From NCBI RefSeq assembly GCF_018861125.1, contig NZ_JAHKQN010000024.1, forward strand, positions 55,410-119,409: a stretch of 64,000 nt of DNA, written 5' to 3'. The DNA comes from Cellulophaga baltica. Its GTDB lineage: Bacteria; Bacteroidota; Bacteroidia; Flavobacteriales; Flavobacteriaceae. Shown one piece after another: positions 10,101 to 17,684 of the stretch. Both the position numbers and the translations under genes were made by a program. Numbering within the stretch: the first letter of the stretch is position 1; each line of letters starts with the position of its first letter. The notes under the pieces were generated by a model, which was not told the origin of the DNA, did not search any database, and saw only the letters and a program-made list of their open reading frames with translations.

Positions 10101-10351
10101 ATTACTGATTGAGCTTTGTACCCAATGTAAGAGAATTGTAAAACATCATCTTTTTTGACAGTAATTTTGTAAATACCATCAAAATCTGTAGATGTACCTT
10201 TTGTTGTTCCCGCGATAACAACATTTGCACCCGGAATTGGAACGTTGTTCTCATCTGAAACAACACCAGAAACCTGGTAACTGTCTTGCGCATAAAGCGA
10301 GATGTTAAGCAACGTAATTGCAATTAATAAAAGTTTTGATTTTAATTTCAT
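7139..10351 (-). CDS. SusC/RagA-family TonB-dependent transporter (alginate locus)
   Basis: Outer-membrane TonB-dependent oligosaccharide importer, 1070 residues, normal for SusC. A signal peptide (about 1-21, cut after YAQ) precedes a carboxypeptidase-D-like regulatory domain (about 24-105). Then come the segment LDEIVVVAYGDQKKKNVTSA, where the TonB box lies, the plug domain (about 115-235, ending SRGANGVILVTLKKG) and a large beta-barrel ending in Phe (AGINFQF). It is the first gene of the operon SusC-SusD-two lipoproteins-PL7. Three tandem operator-like sites and a -7 box lie about 300 bp upstream, so the mRNA would have a long leader. Confidence 0.96.
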   Translation of the reverse strand: MKLKSKLLLIAITLLNISLYAQDSYQVSGVVSDENNVPIPGANVVIAGTTKGTSTDFDGIYKITVKKDDVLQFSYIGYKAQSVIVGAEKTINVSMAEDLAELDEIVVVAYGDQKKKNVTSALTKVSSDDIENVAVSRVEDALRGKVAGLRIQTVASEAGGDPKITLRGPGSITGSSSPLIVVDGVVLGTDSDILGSIDNNNIASISVLKDASSVAIYGSRGANGVILVTLKKGVAGKTRFSYNTFTGYKYTNKNTNFNTNISQERSRLDGLQDVVSAISVDSENYDRINGDYNTAYAELEAMDFIASLGGGWTNWQDEIFNGGVISSHSLSVRGGTELTSYTASLGYLDDEGVVLTDNFKKYNARVKVDSKSKNGKIKFGANIRANYNDQVRVPTRFTDPLRQYGHIPLYLNEDHLDYITQSDPGDAGSQFENIGVGSYGFSRAFDHVFTVSDTDSRSIARDPNTGLPLVSDLTSGGLTLSTTKNVHPLVHYLERSRLKKKLSLNASSYFDVKLAKGLNFRQGISGVFRTTTTTEADFLLGQENREQESYRLERRDELNQYAIESILKYNTSLGKHNLNSVLGFEFTQRDFYRQESEAVGFTNDFNNNIALADGGTTYTDNGTDKLVSYFGRVDYNYDEKYLLQVSARTDGSTRFGQNSRFGFFPAASAGWVMSNEDFLSSSDFVTFLKVRASYGVSGSNQISNDVYESLYRFEETFSTIGYNNQTGVKATTLANENLGWESLIEFNPGVDVTFGRGLINFSADYYTRTSKDLILFAPVAATYGTDNWLQNIGEVKNEGVELELNARVLSNENFSWIAGGNFALNRNIVKNLGNNDQIISSIDQDTRPTEFIAKVGQPITSFYGWVYDREIPLEWVDNPFNRFNNDFADVYVKDLNNDGVIDDEDRTELGSPYPDFTWGFNSDFTYNDFDFSLQWQGSHGAEVRVADLDQLYYASESAVNEVANFPDADLTVHRRFTDDHIQDASFVALRNVTLGFSFPKKFTEKNKFDKLRFYITGENLLFFTAKGYEGFNPEAAGQTSNNANTPLTAGYQRGDGPVVRTISAGINFQF

Positions 10352-10641
10352 TTGTTGAGTTTGTTACGTTAAAATTAATAAGCGTGTTTTATAGGCAGAT
10401 AAAAACCTATATAAATAATTCATCCCTTTACAACAAAAAATAAGCCTGAGTTACTAACTTAAATTCTGATATTTTCTAAAAAAAGAAAAACAATAAAGTA
10501 AAAAGGATAAGGTTTAAAATTCACTCAAAAAGCAAGCTTCATTTAAAAAATTTGAATGGAAAAATCTTTTTTACAAAATGACAAGCGTCATTTTGTTTTG
10601 TTTTTTTGCCTGAGTTTTTATCATATCAATTGAGTTTTTTT

Positions 10642-10677
10642 TGGTTATCCAAACTGGTCTACCAATTTGGATAACCA
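10642..10677. promoter_or_regulatory. Three tandem GntR operator-like sites before susC
   Basis: TGGTTATCCA (10642-10651), TGGTCTACCA (10655-10664) and TGGATAACCA (10668-10677) start exactly 13 bp apart. The outer two are part of a perfect 13-bp inverted repeat (10641-10653 and 10666-10678), so the whole 38 bp is close to a palindrome centred on the middle site. It is the same motif as at the gntR and PL17 promoters. Confidence 0.8.
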
Positions 10678-10683
10678 AATATA
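10676..10683 (-). promoter_or_regulatory. -7 box of the susC operon
   Basis: The minus strand reads TATATTTG (TAnnTTTG), sharing its last bases with the third operator. At the expected 19-bp distance the -33 position reads TTTT rather than TTTG. Overlap with the operator argues for repression by blocking RNA polymerase. Confidence 0.6.
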
Positions 10684-10852
10684 TGTTATTAGTATGTTAA
10701 ATAAAAATGCAATTATAAATTTTAACAGAAGAAAATAGGATTAAAATAAAATTAAGGTGCTTAAAATAAGAAATTACTATCAGCGATTGTTATAAAACAT
10801 AATACAACACACCGATTGAATAAAAAATACAACTGATAGTTTATGAGAAATT

Positions 10853-10894
10853 AAAAAAATCCACTTTTGAGTTTATTATTCTCAAAAGTGGATT
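10853..10894 (-). terminator. Rho-independent terminator of the PL17 gene
   Basis: A 14-bp perfect inverted repeat (AATCCACTTTTGAG and its complement, loop about 9 nt) is followed on the minus strand by a run of seven T. It starts less than 10 bp after the PL17 stop codon and separates this gene from susC. Confidence 0.85.
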
Positions 10895-10902
10895 AATAAA
10901 AT

Positions 10903-13155
10903 TTAATTAAATTTCGCAAAAGGTCCTACCCATTTGTAGTCCTTGCCTAAAATTGATAAGTTATGGTTAGTGTTTAATGAATTGTCTTTATTAGAAACAA
11001 CAAATACTAAAGTAGAATTATCATTATTTACTATTTTAATGGCAGTATAATTTTCTGTGTCAACCAAAAGACTAATTGTTTTAATTGCACTATAAGCGTT
11101 TACCGCCGATTCAGATACAGGGCTATACGAACCATGTGACTCTGTTACTGAAACAAATGTTGCATTTTGAGCATTCTTTTTTCTTATAATAAAACCAGGG
11201 TCTTTTCTTAAATTGAACTCTGGATCGTTTGCTCCAATTCTTGCAAACAAAAGCTCATCTCCTTCTGATGTAATACTTGTGTTGGTGTAAAATTTATTAT
11301 TTGACAACCAATTTAATGTCACGTTTTCTCCTTTAGAAATTCCTTTTGCTTCTAAATACAAATGCTGATATCCATTTTTATCACTCAATGGTTTAAGTGT
11401 ATTAAATGCTTCATACTCAAAATTAGTTTTCATTATTTGACCCAAATAATAAAACGGCAAATCATATTGATGTGTGCTATCAGATAACACTCTAACTATA
11501 TCTAAAACAATTGGCTTTATATATGCCTCATATTTAATAACTGCCATTGTTCTATGCATTTCCGTACCTGGATATGCATTAATTTCTTTTGCACTAGCAA
11601 CTTGAAGGTCTTCATTTTTAATATCAAAAATATATTTTTCAGGGTAATACTGACTTCCAATATCATATGTGCCTTTAAAATGAGAAGTTTCATCTTGAAT
11701 AATTGTATTATGAGCAATTGTTTGTTTAGCCCAGGTCTTATTTTCTTTTAAATAATTACCACCTCCTTTTTGCTCTATATTTACAAAACGTGCAAGTCCG
11801 TAATCTTGTGCAACTTCATCACCATCTTCATATAAAGAATATGATAATTTGTCATAATGCCCATGACTTGAACCTTGTGAAGCATATTTAAAAACAAGTT
11901 CAATATCATCACTTCTAATAATACCTACTCCACCTTGTTTACCATCTGACCCATCAGATAGATTAATTGATTTTTTATCAAAAGGTTTCGCTTTTCCATT
12001 TTTCACACCTAAAGCAACCGCTAAACCAGAATCATCCAACAAAACTTTTCCTTGTTGCTCAGCTATTGAAAGTAATCCTGGGTTATTTCCTCCAAAATGA
12101 TATGAAATATCCACAGCAGTAACTAACGCACTATTGTAATAAGACATTCCTTTTTGACCATCATTAAGTGGAAAGAAATCTCCATCTGCATCAGATAAAT
12201 TCAATAATGCATTTATAGATTTTATAAGTACTCCTTCTTTATATTCAAAAATCTTTAATTCTGGTTTTACATTATGAAGTCCTTCTGCAAAAATTAAAAA
12301 AGGATACATTGCGTAACGTTGATAATATGGACCTTCATTATAATAGCCATCAGGTGAAAACGGTTCTTCAATATTTGCTAAAAAACCAGCTTTACCATCT
12401 TTATTTAAAAAACCACCATCATCATCTTTTGCTGATTTATCTAAACTAACACCCTTAATACCATATAAAGCACGATCAATTAATTCTTGATCATCCATTA
12501 CTAAACCAATCATACCAACTGCCGCATTACCCCATGTACTGTGATTGTGAACTCTTTGATAAAATTGCGGGCTATCAACCGAAATATGATCAGCAAAAGG
12601 TCTAAATAAATTATTCTCTAATTTTTTTCGCTCCTTTTTTGATAAATAATCATAAATACAATCATAGGCTTGACTCACATAAACCAACCAGTTAGAATCA
12701 TTTAGACATTGCCAAAATAACTTACCTCTAGCATAAGATCTTGTTTTTGGATGCAATGGTAATGTTTTGTACATCATCTCATATTCCATCAACATATCTT
12801 TTACATATTTGGCATACTTTTCATCTTCAAGTATTTGGTATAATACACCTGCTTTTTGTAAAACGATAAAATTACGTTTATGCCTATCATGTGTATAACC
12901 TCCTGAATAATCTTTAGGAATCGGAACCTCAATTCCTGAAGCAATCTCTGCATCAATTTCTTTTTTAATTTCTTCTAAAGAAGCATCAAAAAGTGGAATA
13001 TTACCTAATTGTTCTCTAATATTCTTAACACCCTCCTTAGTTAAAATTAATTTAGGATGGTCTTGCGCACTACTCATTAAAGAGATAAGAAATATGCATG
13101 TTAAAAGTAGCACCTGAAAACATTTATTTTTCTGCTGTTTAGTTTTTAAATTCAT
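10903..13155 (-). CDS. PL17 oligoalginate lyase (heparinase II/III-like fold)
   Basis: Exo-type lyase that releases 4-deoxy-L-erythro-5-hexoseulose uronate (as its unsaturated monomer) from alginate oligomers. It has 750 residues with a signal peptide cut near MSSA/Q31 and is probably periplasmic. An N-terminal alpha/alpha-barrel contains VHNHSTWGN (Asn204, His205) and GYYNEGPYYQRY (catalytic Tyr region, about 271-281). A C-terminal beta-sheet domain carries GSSHGHYDKLSY (His431, His433), QDYG (Asp451) and AHNTI (His482). The His433/Asp451/His482 spacing fits the zinc site known for this family. It is a single-gene unit with its own operator pair, promoter and terminator. It completes the pathway started by the PL7 enzyme. 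Confidence 0.94.
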   Translation of the reverse strand: MNLKTKQQKNKCFQVLLLTCIFLISLMSSAQDHPKLILTKEGVKNIREQLGNIPLFDASLEEIKKEIDAEIASGIEVPIPKDYSGGYTHDRHKRNFIVLQKAGVLYQILEDEKYAKYVKDMLMEYEMMYKTLPLHPKTRSYARGKLFWQCLNDSNWLVYVSQAYDCIYDYLSKKERKKLENNLFRPFADHISVDSPQFYQRVHNHSTWGNAAVGMIGLVMDDQELIDRALYGIKGVSLDKSAKDDDGGFLNKDGKAGFLANIEEPFSPDGYYNEGPYYQRYAMYPFLIFAEGLHNVKPELKIFEYKEGVLIKSINALLNLSDADGDFFPLNDGQKGMSYYNSALVTAVDISYHFGGNNPGLLSIAEQQGKVLLDDSGLAVALGVKNGKAKPFDKKSINLSDGSDGKQGGVGIIRSDDIELVFKYASQGSSHGHYDKLSYSLYEDGDEVAQDYGLARFVNIEQKGGGNYLKENKTWAKQTIAHNTIIQDETSHFKGTYDIGSQYYPEKYIFDIKNEDLQVASAKEINAYPGTEMHRTMAVIKYEAYIKPIVLDIVRVLSDSTHQYDLPFYYLGQIMKTNFEYEAFNTLKPLSDKNGYQHLYLEAKGISKGENVTLNWLSNNKFYTNTSITSEGDELLFARIGANDPEFNLRKDPGFIIRKKNAQNATFVSVTESHGSYSPVSESAVNAYSAIKTISLLVDTENYTAIKIVNNDNSTLVFVVSNKDNSLNTNHNLSILGKDYKWVGPFAKFN

Positions 13156-13247
13156 TGTTAGTAAGGATAATGTTGAGTTACACCCATTTGGTTTAAATAA
13201 ATATTATTAATGTTAAAAGTCGAATTTTACTTTAAACACCAACTAAC

Positions 13248-13270
13248 TGGTTTACCAAATTGGTTCACCA
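13248..13270. promoter_or_regulatory. Two tandem GntR operator-like sites before the PL17 gene
   Basis: TGGTTTACCA (13248-13257) and TGGTTCACCA (13261-13270) start 13 bp apart. The first is the best match to TGGTNNACCA in the window. The array directly abuts the -7 box. Confidence 0.8.
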
Positions 13271-13299
13271 AATATATACATATTTATTTAGTACGCAAA
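13269..13299 (-). promoter_or_regulatory. Promoter of the PL17 gene
   Basis: On the minus strand, TTTG (13299-13296), exactly 19 bp, then TATATTTG (13276-13269): a perfect match to the Bacteroidetes sigma-A pattern TTTG-N19-TAnnTTTG. The -7 box shares its end with the second operator. Confidence 0.82.
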
Positions 13300-13460
13300 A
13301 GTTTCAGGCAAATTCTAATAGAATCACAAAATACAACCATTAAAAATACATATTCAAAAATAACAAAAACTATTAATGTTTTTCTTCTATTTCGTCACAC
13401 TTATTTTAACAAAAAAAATAAAATATTTAGTACATTTATTAACTTAAAAAACATCATAAA

Positions 13461-14093
13461 ATGCAACAACAGTTTTTAGAAAACTATAGTAATATATTTG
13501 AGAACAAACTTATAGAAGAAATAATTTCTGTTGGTGTTTTGAGAAACGTAAAAGGAGGTGATACTTTAATTGAAATAGGTAATTACATTAAAAGTATGCC
13601 CCTTTTAATATCAGGAGCCATAAAAATTTTACGTGAAGATAATGATGGCGATGAACTATTATTATATTATTTAGAAAAGGGTCAAACTTGCTCAATGACT
13701 TTAAATTGTTGCATGTCTTCTTCTAAAAGTGAAATTAGAGCAATAGCAGAAACAGATACAGAATTAATTATGATTCCTATTGAAAAAATGGAAGAATGGA
13801 CTGCGAAATACAAAACATGGAGGAGTTTTGTATTTGACAGTTATGACACAAGATTAAAGGAACTTTTAAACACTGTAGACTCTATTGCTTTTCAAAACAT
13901 GGATAAACGTTTAATAGATTTTTTAAAAGAAAAATCTCGTATAACTAATACTAAAACCATACATAATACTCATCAAGAAATTGCTTATGATTTACATAGT
14001 TCAAGAGTAGTAATATCTAGACTTTTAAAAAAATTAGAAGAGCTTGGTAAAATAAAATTATATCGTAATTATATTGAGATCGTAGCCTTATGA
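13461..14093 (+). CDS. Crp/Fnr-family transcriptional regulator
   Basis: Cytoplasmic regulator of 210 residues. The N-terminal cyclic-nucleotide-binding-like beta-barrel (about 20-125) contains ISGAIKILREDNDGDELLLYYLEKGQTCSMTLNCC. The phosphate-binding residues needed for cAMP are not evident, so the ligand is unknown. The C-terminal Crp-type winged HTH is about 145-205 (THQEIAYDLHSSRVVISRLLKKLEELGKI). A Cys-rich spot (Cys-x5-CysCys, residues 77-84) lies in the effector domain; whether it senses anything is unknown. The gene faces a fatty-acid hydroxylase gene and overlaps its end by 6 bp. cydAB, a frequent target of oxygen- or redox-responsive Fnr relatives, is 1 kb away, but no direct link can be seen. 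Confidence 0.88.
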   Translation: MQQQFLENYSNIFENKLIEEIISVGVLRNVKGGDTLIEIGNYIKSMPLLISGAIKILREDNDGDELLLYYLEKGQTCSMTLNCCMSSSKSEIRAIAETDTELIMIPIEKMEEWTAKYKTWRSFVFDSYDTRLKELLNTVDSIAFQNMDKRLIDFLKEKSRITNTKTIHNTHQEIAYDLHSSRVVISRLLKKLEELGKIKLYRNYIEIVAL

Positions 14094-14960
14094 TTTGGTT
14101 TTCTTAAATCCATGTAAATTTTGCTTAATAAACCCTTTCGGGAAAGTATGTTCATCATCAAAACCTAGCTCAATTGTACCACTATCTTCGGGCACGTAAT
14201 TTGTTCTAAAAATATAATCCCAAAGACTTAAACTTATACCAAAATTTACTCCGTATCTACCTTTTGGTAATTCGTATACATGATGGTATAAGTGCATTAC
14301 TGGGTTATTCAAAATATATTTTAAAGGCCCCCAAGTTATTTTAATATTAGAATGGTTAAAATGACCTATAGTTATGGCAATAAAATGAACAATATAAGCT
14401 TGTTCAGGCTCAAAACCTCCTAAAATCATTACTGCAAATGTTTTTAAAGGTTTGTATAAAACATTTTCCATCCAATGGTAGCGCATATGTGCTGCAAAAC
14501 CCATTTCTTTCACACTGTGATGCACTTTGTGAAACTCCCACAAAAACTCATATTTATGAAGTAGTGTATGCGTAAACCATTGCACAAAATCTAGTAATAT
14601 AAAAAAGATAAGTAATTGACTCCACAGAGGCCATGCGGAAAAGTCTATTAAAGCAAAACTATCTGCTGATATACCAACATGAGAAAACACCTTTTCTAAG
14701 ACCTTATAAAATCCACTAATAATAATTGCAAAAACAAAAAAATTAAAAAACATATAAAAAGCATCAAGCCAAAAATCTTTTCTAATAATTGCTTGATTTT
14801 TTCTCCAAGGAAACAACACTTCTAATGCCCAAATTATTAATGATATAAAAATTAATCCCCAAAAATAATTAGTGTACCATGGCACATTAAATAGTACTGA
14901 ATTCCAGGTCCATTTTAAAGTACCCAAAAAAGAATTTATAAAAACTTCTAAATATTCCAT
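14088..14960 (-). CDS. Sterol desaturase / fatty-acid hydroxylase family membrane protein
   Basis: Integral-membrane di-iron oxygenase of 290 residues, of the fatty-acid hydroxylase superfamily. Three or four hydrophobic segments surround the His clusters HTLLH (HxxxH), HKVHH (HxxHH), a lone pair around HMRYH, and HLYHH (HxxHH), which together ligate the two irons. The fold and motifs are clear. The substrate, a lipid of some kind, cannot be read from sequence. It ends 6 bp inside the convergent Crp/Fnr gene, so the two transcripts must overlap. Confidence 0.88.
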   Translation of the reverse strand: MEYLEVFINSFLGTLKWTWNSVLFNVPWYTNYFWGLIFISLIIWALEVLFPWRKNQAIIRKDFWLDAFYMFFNFFVFAIIISGFYKVLEKVFSHVGISADSFALIDFSAWPLWSQLLIFFILLDFVQWFTHTLLHKYEFLWEFHKVHHSVKEMGFAAHMRYHWMENVLYKPLKTFAVMILGGFEPEQAYIVHFIAITIGHFNHSNIKITWGPLKYILNNPVMHLYHHVYELPKGRYGVNFGISLSLWDYIFRTNYVPEDSGTIELGFDDEHTFPKGFIKQNLHGFKKTKS

Positions 14961-15133
14961 CCACTCAAAACTTTCGCATAAAAATAGTCACACATTTATT
15001 TTAAACCTTACAATTTATTAGGTTATAAAGACCAAATTTATGTTTTAAAAAATTTAATTTATAAACCTCAAATTTAACTGATCTTATTTTTAAACTTTGT
15101 AACATAAGTTACGTTGTTTTATTTTTTGAGCCT

Positions 15134-15141
15134 TATTTTTG
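15134..15141 (+). promoter_or_regulatory. -7 box upstream of cydA
   Basis: TATTTTTG matches TAnnTTTG and lies 39 bp before the ATG at 15181. No clear TTTG lies 19 bp upstream. A transcript from here would begin after the alternative TTG codon at 15139, which favours the ATG start. Confidence 0.45.
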
Positions 15142-15180
15142 TTAGTAGAATGTATAAAAACAAATAAAAGTCGAGACCTT

Positions 15181-16512
15181 ATGGAAGATATGCTTTTTTA
15201 CGATAGAATGCAGTTTGCTTTCACTATTACTTTCCATTATTTATTTCCGCAACTCACAATGGGTTTATCACTCATAATTGTATATTTCAAAGGGAAATTT
15301 TTATACAATAAAATTGAAAAATATAATGACGCTGCCAAATTTTGGATGAAAATATTTGCCTTAAATTTTGCCATGGGTGTTGTTACTGGTATACCTATGG
15401 AATTTCAATTTGGAACCAACTGGGCTAAATTTTCAGAGCTTACTGGCGGTATTATTGGTCAGACCTTAGCTATGGAAGGTATGTTCTCATTCTTTTTAGA
15501 ATCTTCCTTTTTAGGGTTATTTATTTTCGGAGAAAAATTACTTGGCCATAAACTACATTTTGTAACCGGATTCTTAGTGTTTTTAGGCTCTTGGGCAAGT
15601 GGATATTTAATTATTGCTACACATTCGTGGATGCAACACCCTGTCGGGTATGAAATATTAGAAAACGGGAAATTTGTACTTAATAATTTTGGAGCATTAT
15701 TTTCAAACCCATGGTTACTTCCCTCCTATTTACACAACCAAGTCGCATCACTTATTACGGCATCATTTGTAGTTGGTGGTATTGGTGCTTTTTACATTTT
15801 GAATAATCAACATAATGAATTCGGAAAAATATTTTTAAAAACCGGAGTTGTTTTCGGTTTTATATCTAGTATTTTAGTGGCGTTTCCAACAGGAGATTTA
15901 GTTGCAAAAAATGTAGTTAAACACCAACCTGTAACCTTTGCTGCTATGGAAGGTATTTTTGAAACAGAAGAAGGCGGATCAGAAATTATTTTAATAGGAC
16001 AACCTAACATTCAAGATAAAAAATTAGATAATAAAATAGCTGTACCCAACATATTAAGCTTTTTAACCTACCAAAAATGGGATGCAGAGATTAAAGGACT
16101 AAATGAATTTGATGCCGATAAATATCCTTTAAACATACCTGGCTTATATTACGCTTATCATATTATGGTTGGTTTGGGCACCATATTTATTGGTTTATTA
16201 TTTTTTGCTGTTGTTCAACTATTTAGAAAAAAATTATACCAAACAAAATGGGTTTTATGGTCTATTTTATTTTTACTTCCATTTCCATATATCGCAAATA
16301 CAATGGGCTGGTATACAGCAGAATTAGGGAGACAACCATGGTTGGTTTATAATTTACTAAGAACATCAGCTGGTGCTTCACCTACAGTATCATCTGGTAA
16401 TACATTATTTACCCTATTAGGCTTTATTGGCCTATATCTATTGCTAGGCCTGCTATTTTTAATATTGGTTGGTAAAATAATAAATAAAGGACCACAACTT
16501 TTAAAAGATTAA
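15181..16512 (+). CDS. cydA: Cytochrome bd ubiquinol/menaquinol oxidase subunit I
   Basis: Heme-bearing subunit of the high-affinity terminal oxidase that reduces oxygen to water with quinol electrons, in the inner membrane. I place the start at this ATG, giving 443 residues. His then falls at position 19 (FAFTITFHYLF), exactly as the heme b595 ligand in E. coli CydA, with RMQFAFT aligned to RLQFALT. Other marks are THSWMQHPVGYE, LHNQVASLITASF (b558 His region) and GRQPW near the C-terminus. A longer reading from TTG at 15139 adds 14 unlikely residues and overlaps the -7 box. cydB follows after 3 bp. Confidence 0.96.
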   Translation: MEDMLFYDRMQFAFTITFHYLFPQLTMGLSLIIVYFKGKFLYNKIEKYNDAAKFWMKIFALNFAMGVVTGIPMEFQFGTNWAKFSELTGGIIGQTLAMEGMFSFFLESSFLGLFIFGEKLLGHKLHFVTGFLVFLGSWASGYLIIATHSWMQHPVGYEILENGKFVLNNFGALFSNPWLLPSYLHNQVASLITASFVVGGIGAFYILNNQHNEFGKIFLKTGVVFGFISSILVAFPTGDLVAKNVVKHQPVTFAAMEGIFETEEGGSEIILIGQPNIQDKKLDNKIAVPNILSFLTYQKWDAEIKGLNEFDADKYPLNIPGLYYAYHIMVGLGTIFIGLLFFAVVQLFRKKLYQTKWVLWSILFLLPFPYIANTMGWYTAELGRQPWLVYNLLRTSAGASPTVSSGNTLFTLLGFIGLYLLLGLLFLILVGKIINKGPQLLKD

Positions 16513-16515
16513 ATT

Positions 16516-17592
16516 ATGGAACTATTTTGGTATATTGTTTTAATGACCATGTTAGCGGTTTATGTAATTTTAGATGGCTATGATTTTGGTGCAGGAATTA
16601 TTCATTTATTTTTTGCAAAAACTGAAAAAGACAAAAAAGCTATTACGAATGCTATTGGTCCTTTTTGGGATGCTAATGAGGTTTGGTTAATTGCATCAGG
16701 TGGTGTATTATTCTTTGCCTTCCCTACACTATACGCATCTTCTTTTAGTGGTTTTTACTTACCACTAATTATGATTTTATGGCTATTAATTTTCAGAGCA
16801 ATTGGCTTAGAATTACGCGGGCAAATACACAACAAAATGTGGGAAGCTGTTTGGGATAAAGCTTTTGGAATATCAAGCTTACTATTAGCATTATTTTTTG
16901 GCGTAGCTTTAGGTAATATAGTTAGAGGTGTAAATTTAGGTATTGTAACTGACGGTGTTTCTACGCACGAACCGCACTACTTTTTTCTTCCATTATGGAA
17001 CCCAACTTTTAGTCCTACAGCAGAGCATTTAGGTATTTTAGATTGGTTTACAATACTATTGGGTATTATTGGTGTTGTTTCATTAACCATACATGGTGCA
17101 AACTGGATTATTTTTAAAACAAATTCTGATTTAAATAACAAGCTAAAAAAAGTAGTCTTTAATTTAAATATTGCGTTATTAGTTTTAATAATTATATCAT
17201 TATCAGTATGGCATGTAATTGATTACAAACCATTTAAAAACTTTTTAAATGATCCTTGGTTATGGATTTTTCCGTTGATTACATTTATTGGCCATTTCGG
17301 ACTTTTTAAAGTAAAATCATTTAAAAAAGATGGATTAGGATTTTTATTCTCTTCATTGTTTTTATTTGGTGGTATTACAACTACAGTTGCTTCAATTTTC
17401 CCAAAAGTATTGCCCTCAACAAATGATGTAAACCCTAGTTTGACAATTTATAATGTTGCCGCTCACGAATACGGTTTAACTGTAGGCGTGTATTGGTTTG
17501 TTATTGCTGTTGTATTAGTTGCAATTTATATGGTAATACAGTATAAAGTATTTAAAGGAAAAATGGATGATGTTGGTTACGGAGAACATTAA
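16516..17592 (+). CDS. cydB: Cytochrome bd oxidase subunit II
   Basis: Membrane partner of CydA, 358 residues with eight or nine hydrophobic helices. The conserved N-terminal part reads LDGYDFGAGIIHLFFAKTE, followed by IGPFWDANEVWLIASGG. The WDANEVWL stretch is diagnostic of CydB. The gene begins 3 bp after cydA and is certainly cotranscribed. No cydX-like small ORF was seen after it, and no cydDC genes occur nearby. Confidence 0.96.
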   Translation: MELFWYIVLMTMLAVYVILDGYDFGAGIIHLFFAKTEKDKKAITNAIGPFWDANEVWLIASGGVLFFAFPTLYASSFSGFYLPLIMILWLLIFRAIGLELRGQIHNKMWEAVWDKAFGISSLLLALFFGVALGNIVRGVNLGIVTDGVSTHEPHYFFLPLWNPTFSPTAEHLGILDWFTILLGIIGVVSLTIHGANWIIFKTNSDLNNKLKKVVFNLNIALLVLIIISLSVWHVIDYKPFKNFLNDPWLWIFPLITFIGHFGLFKVKSFKKDGLGFLFSSLFLFGGITTTVASIFPKVLPSTNDVNPSLTIYNVAAHEYGLTVGVYWFVIAVVLVAIYMVIQYKVFKGKMDDVGYGEH

Positions 17593-17647
17593 AAAAGTTT
17601 TAAAATTCGACTTTTAAACCTAATCTAGTAAATGCTTTAAGTTTTCG

Positions 17648-17655
17648 TATTTTTG
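17648..17655 (+). promoter_or_regulatory. -7 box upstream of the M28 peptidase gene
   Basis: TATTTTTG matches TAnnTTTG, 29 bp before the ATG. No good -33 TTTG at 19 bp. Confidence 0.4.
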
Positions 17656-17684
17656 AAACGACTAAGTTTTAATAAAATACAAAA

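Larger units (their letters stand above)
10352..10902. other. 551-bp intergenic region between susC and the PL17 gene
   Basis: No credible gene here. It holds the PL17 terminator (10853-10894), the triple operator and -7 box (10642-10683), and then about 290 bp of AT-rich DNA down to the susC start. If transcription starts near 10670, that stretch is an unusually long 5' leader. I see no recognisable riboswitch in it. Confidence 0.6.
13156..13460. other. 305-bp divergent intergenic region between PL17 and Crp/Fnr genes
   Basis: It contains the PL17 operator pair and promoter. About 160 bp of very AT-rich DNA remain before the Crp/Fnr gene. There, TACATTTA at 13431-13438 is one base off a plus-strand -7 box, but no -33 partner is visible. 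Confidence 0.5.

Noticed and set aside
13210..13479. 89-codon plus-strand ORF upstream of the Crp/Fnr gene
   Set aside because: It covers the PL17 operators and promoter, has no recognisable domain and overlaps the start of the real gene.
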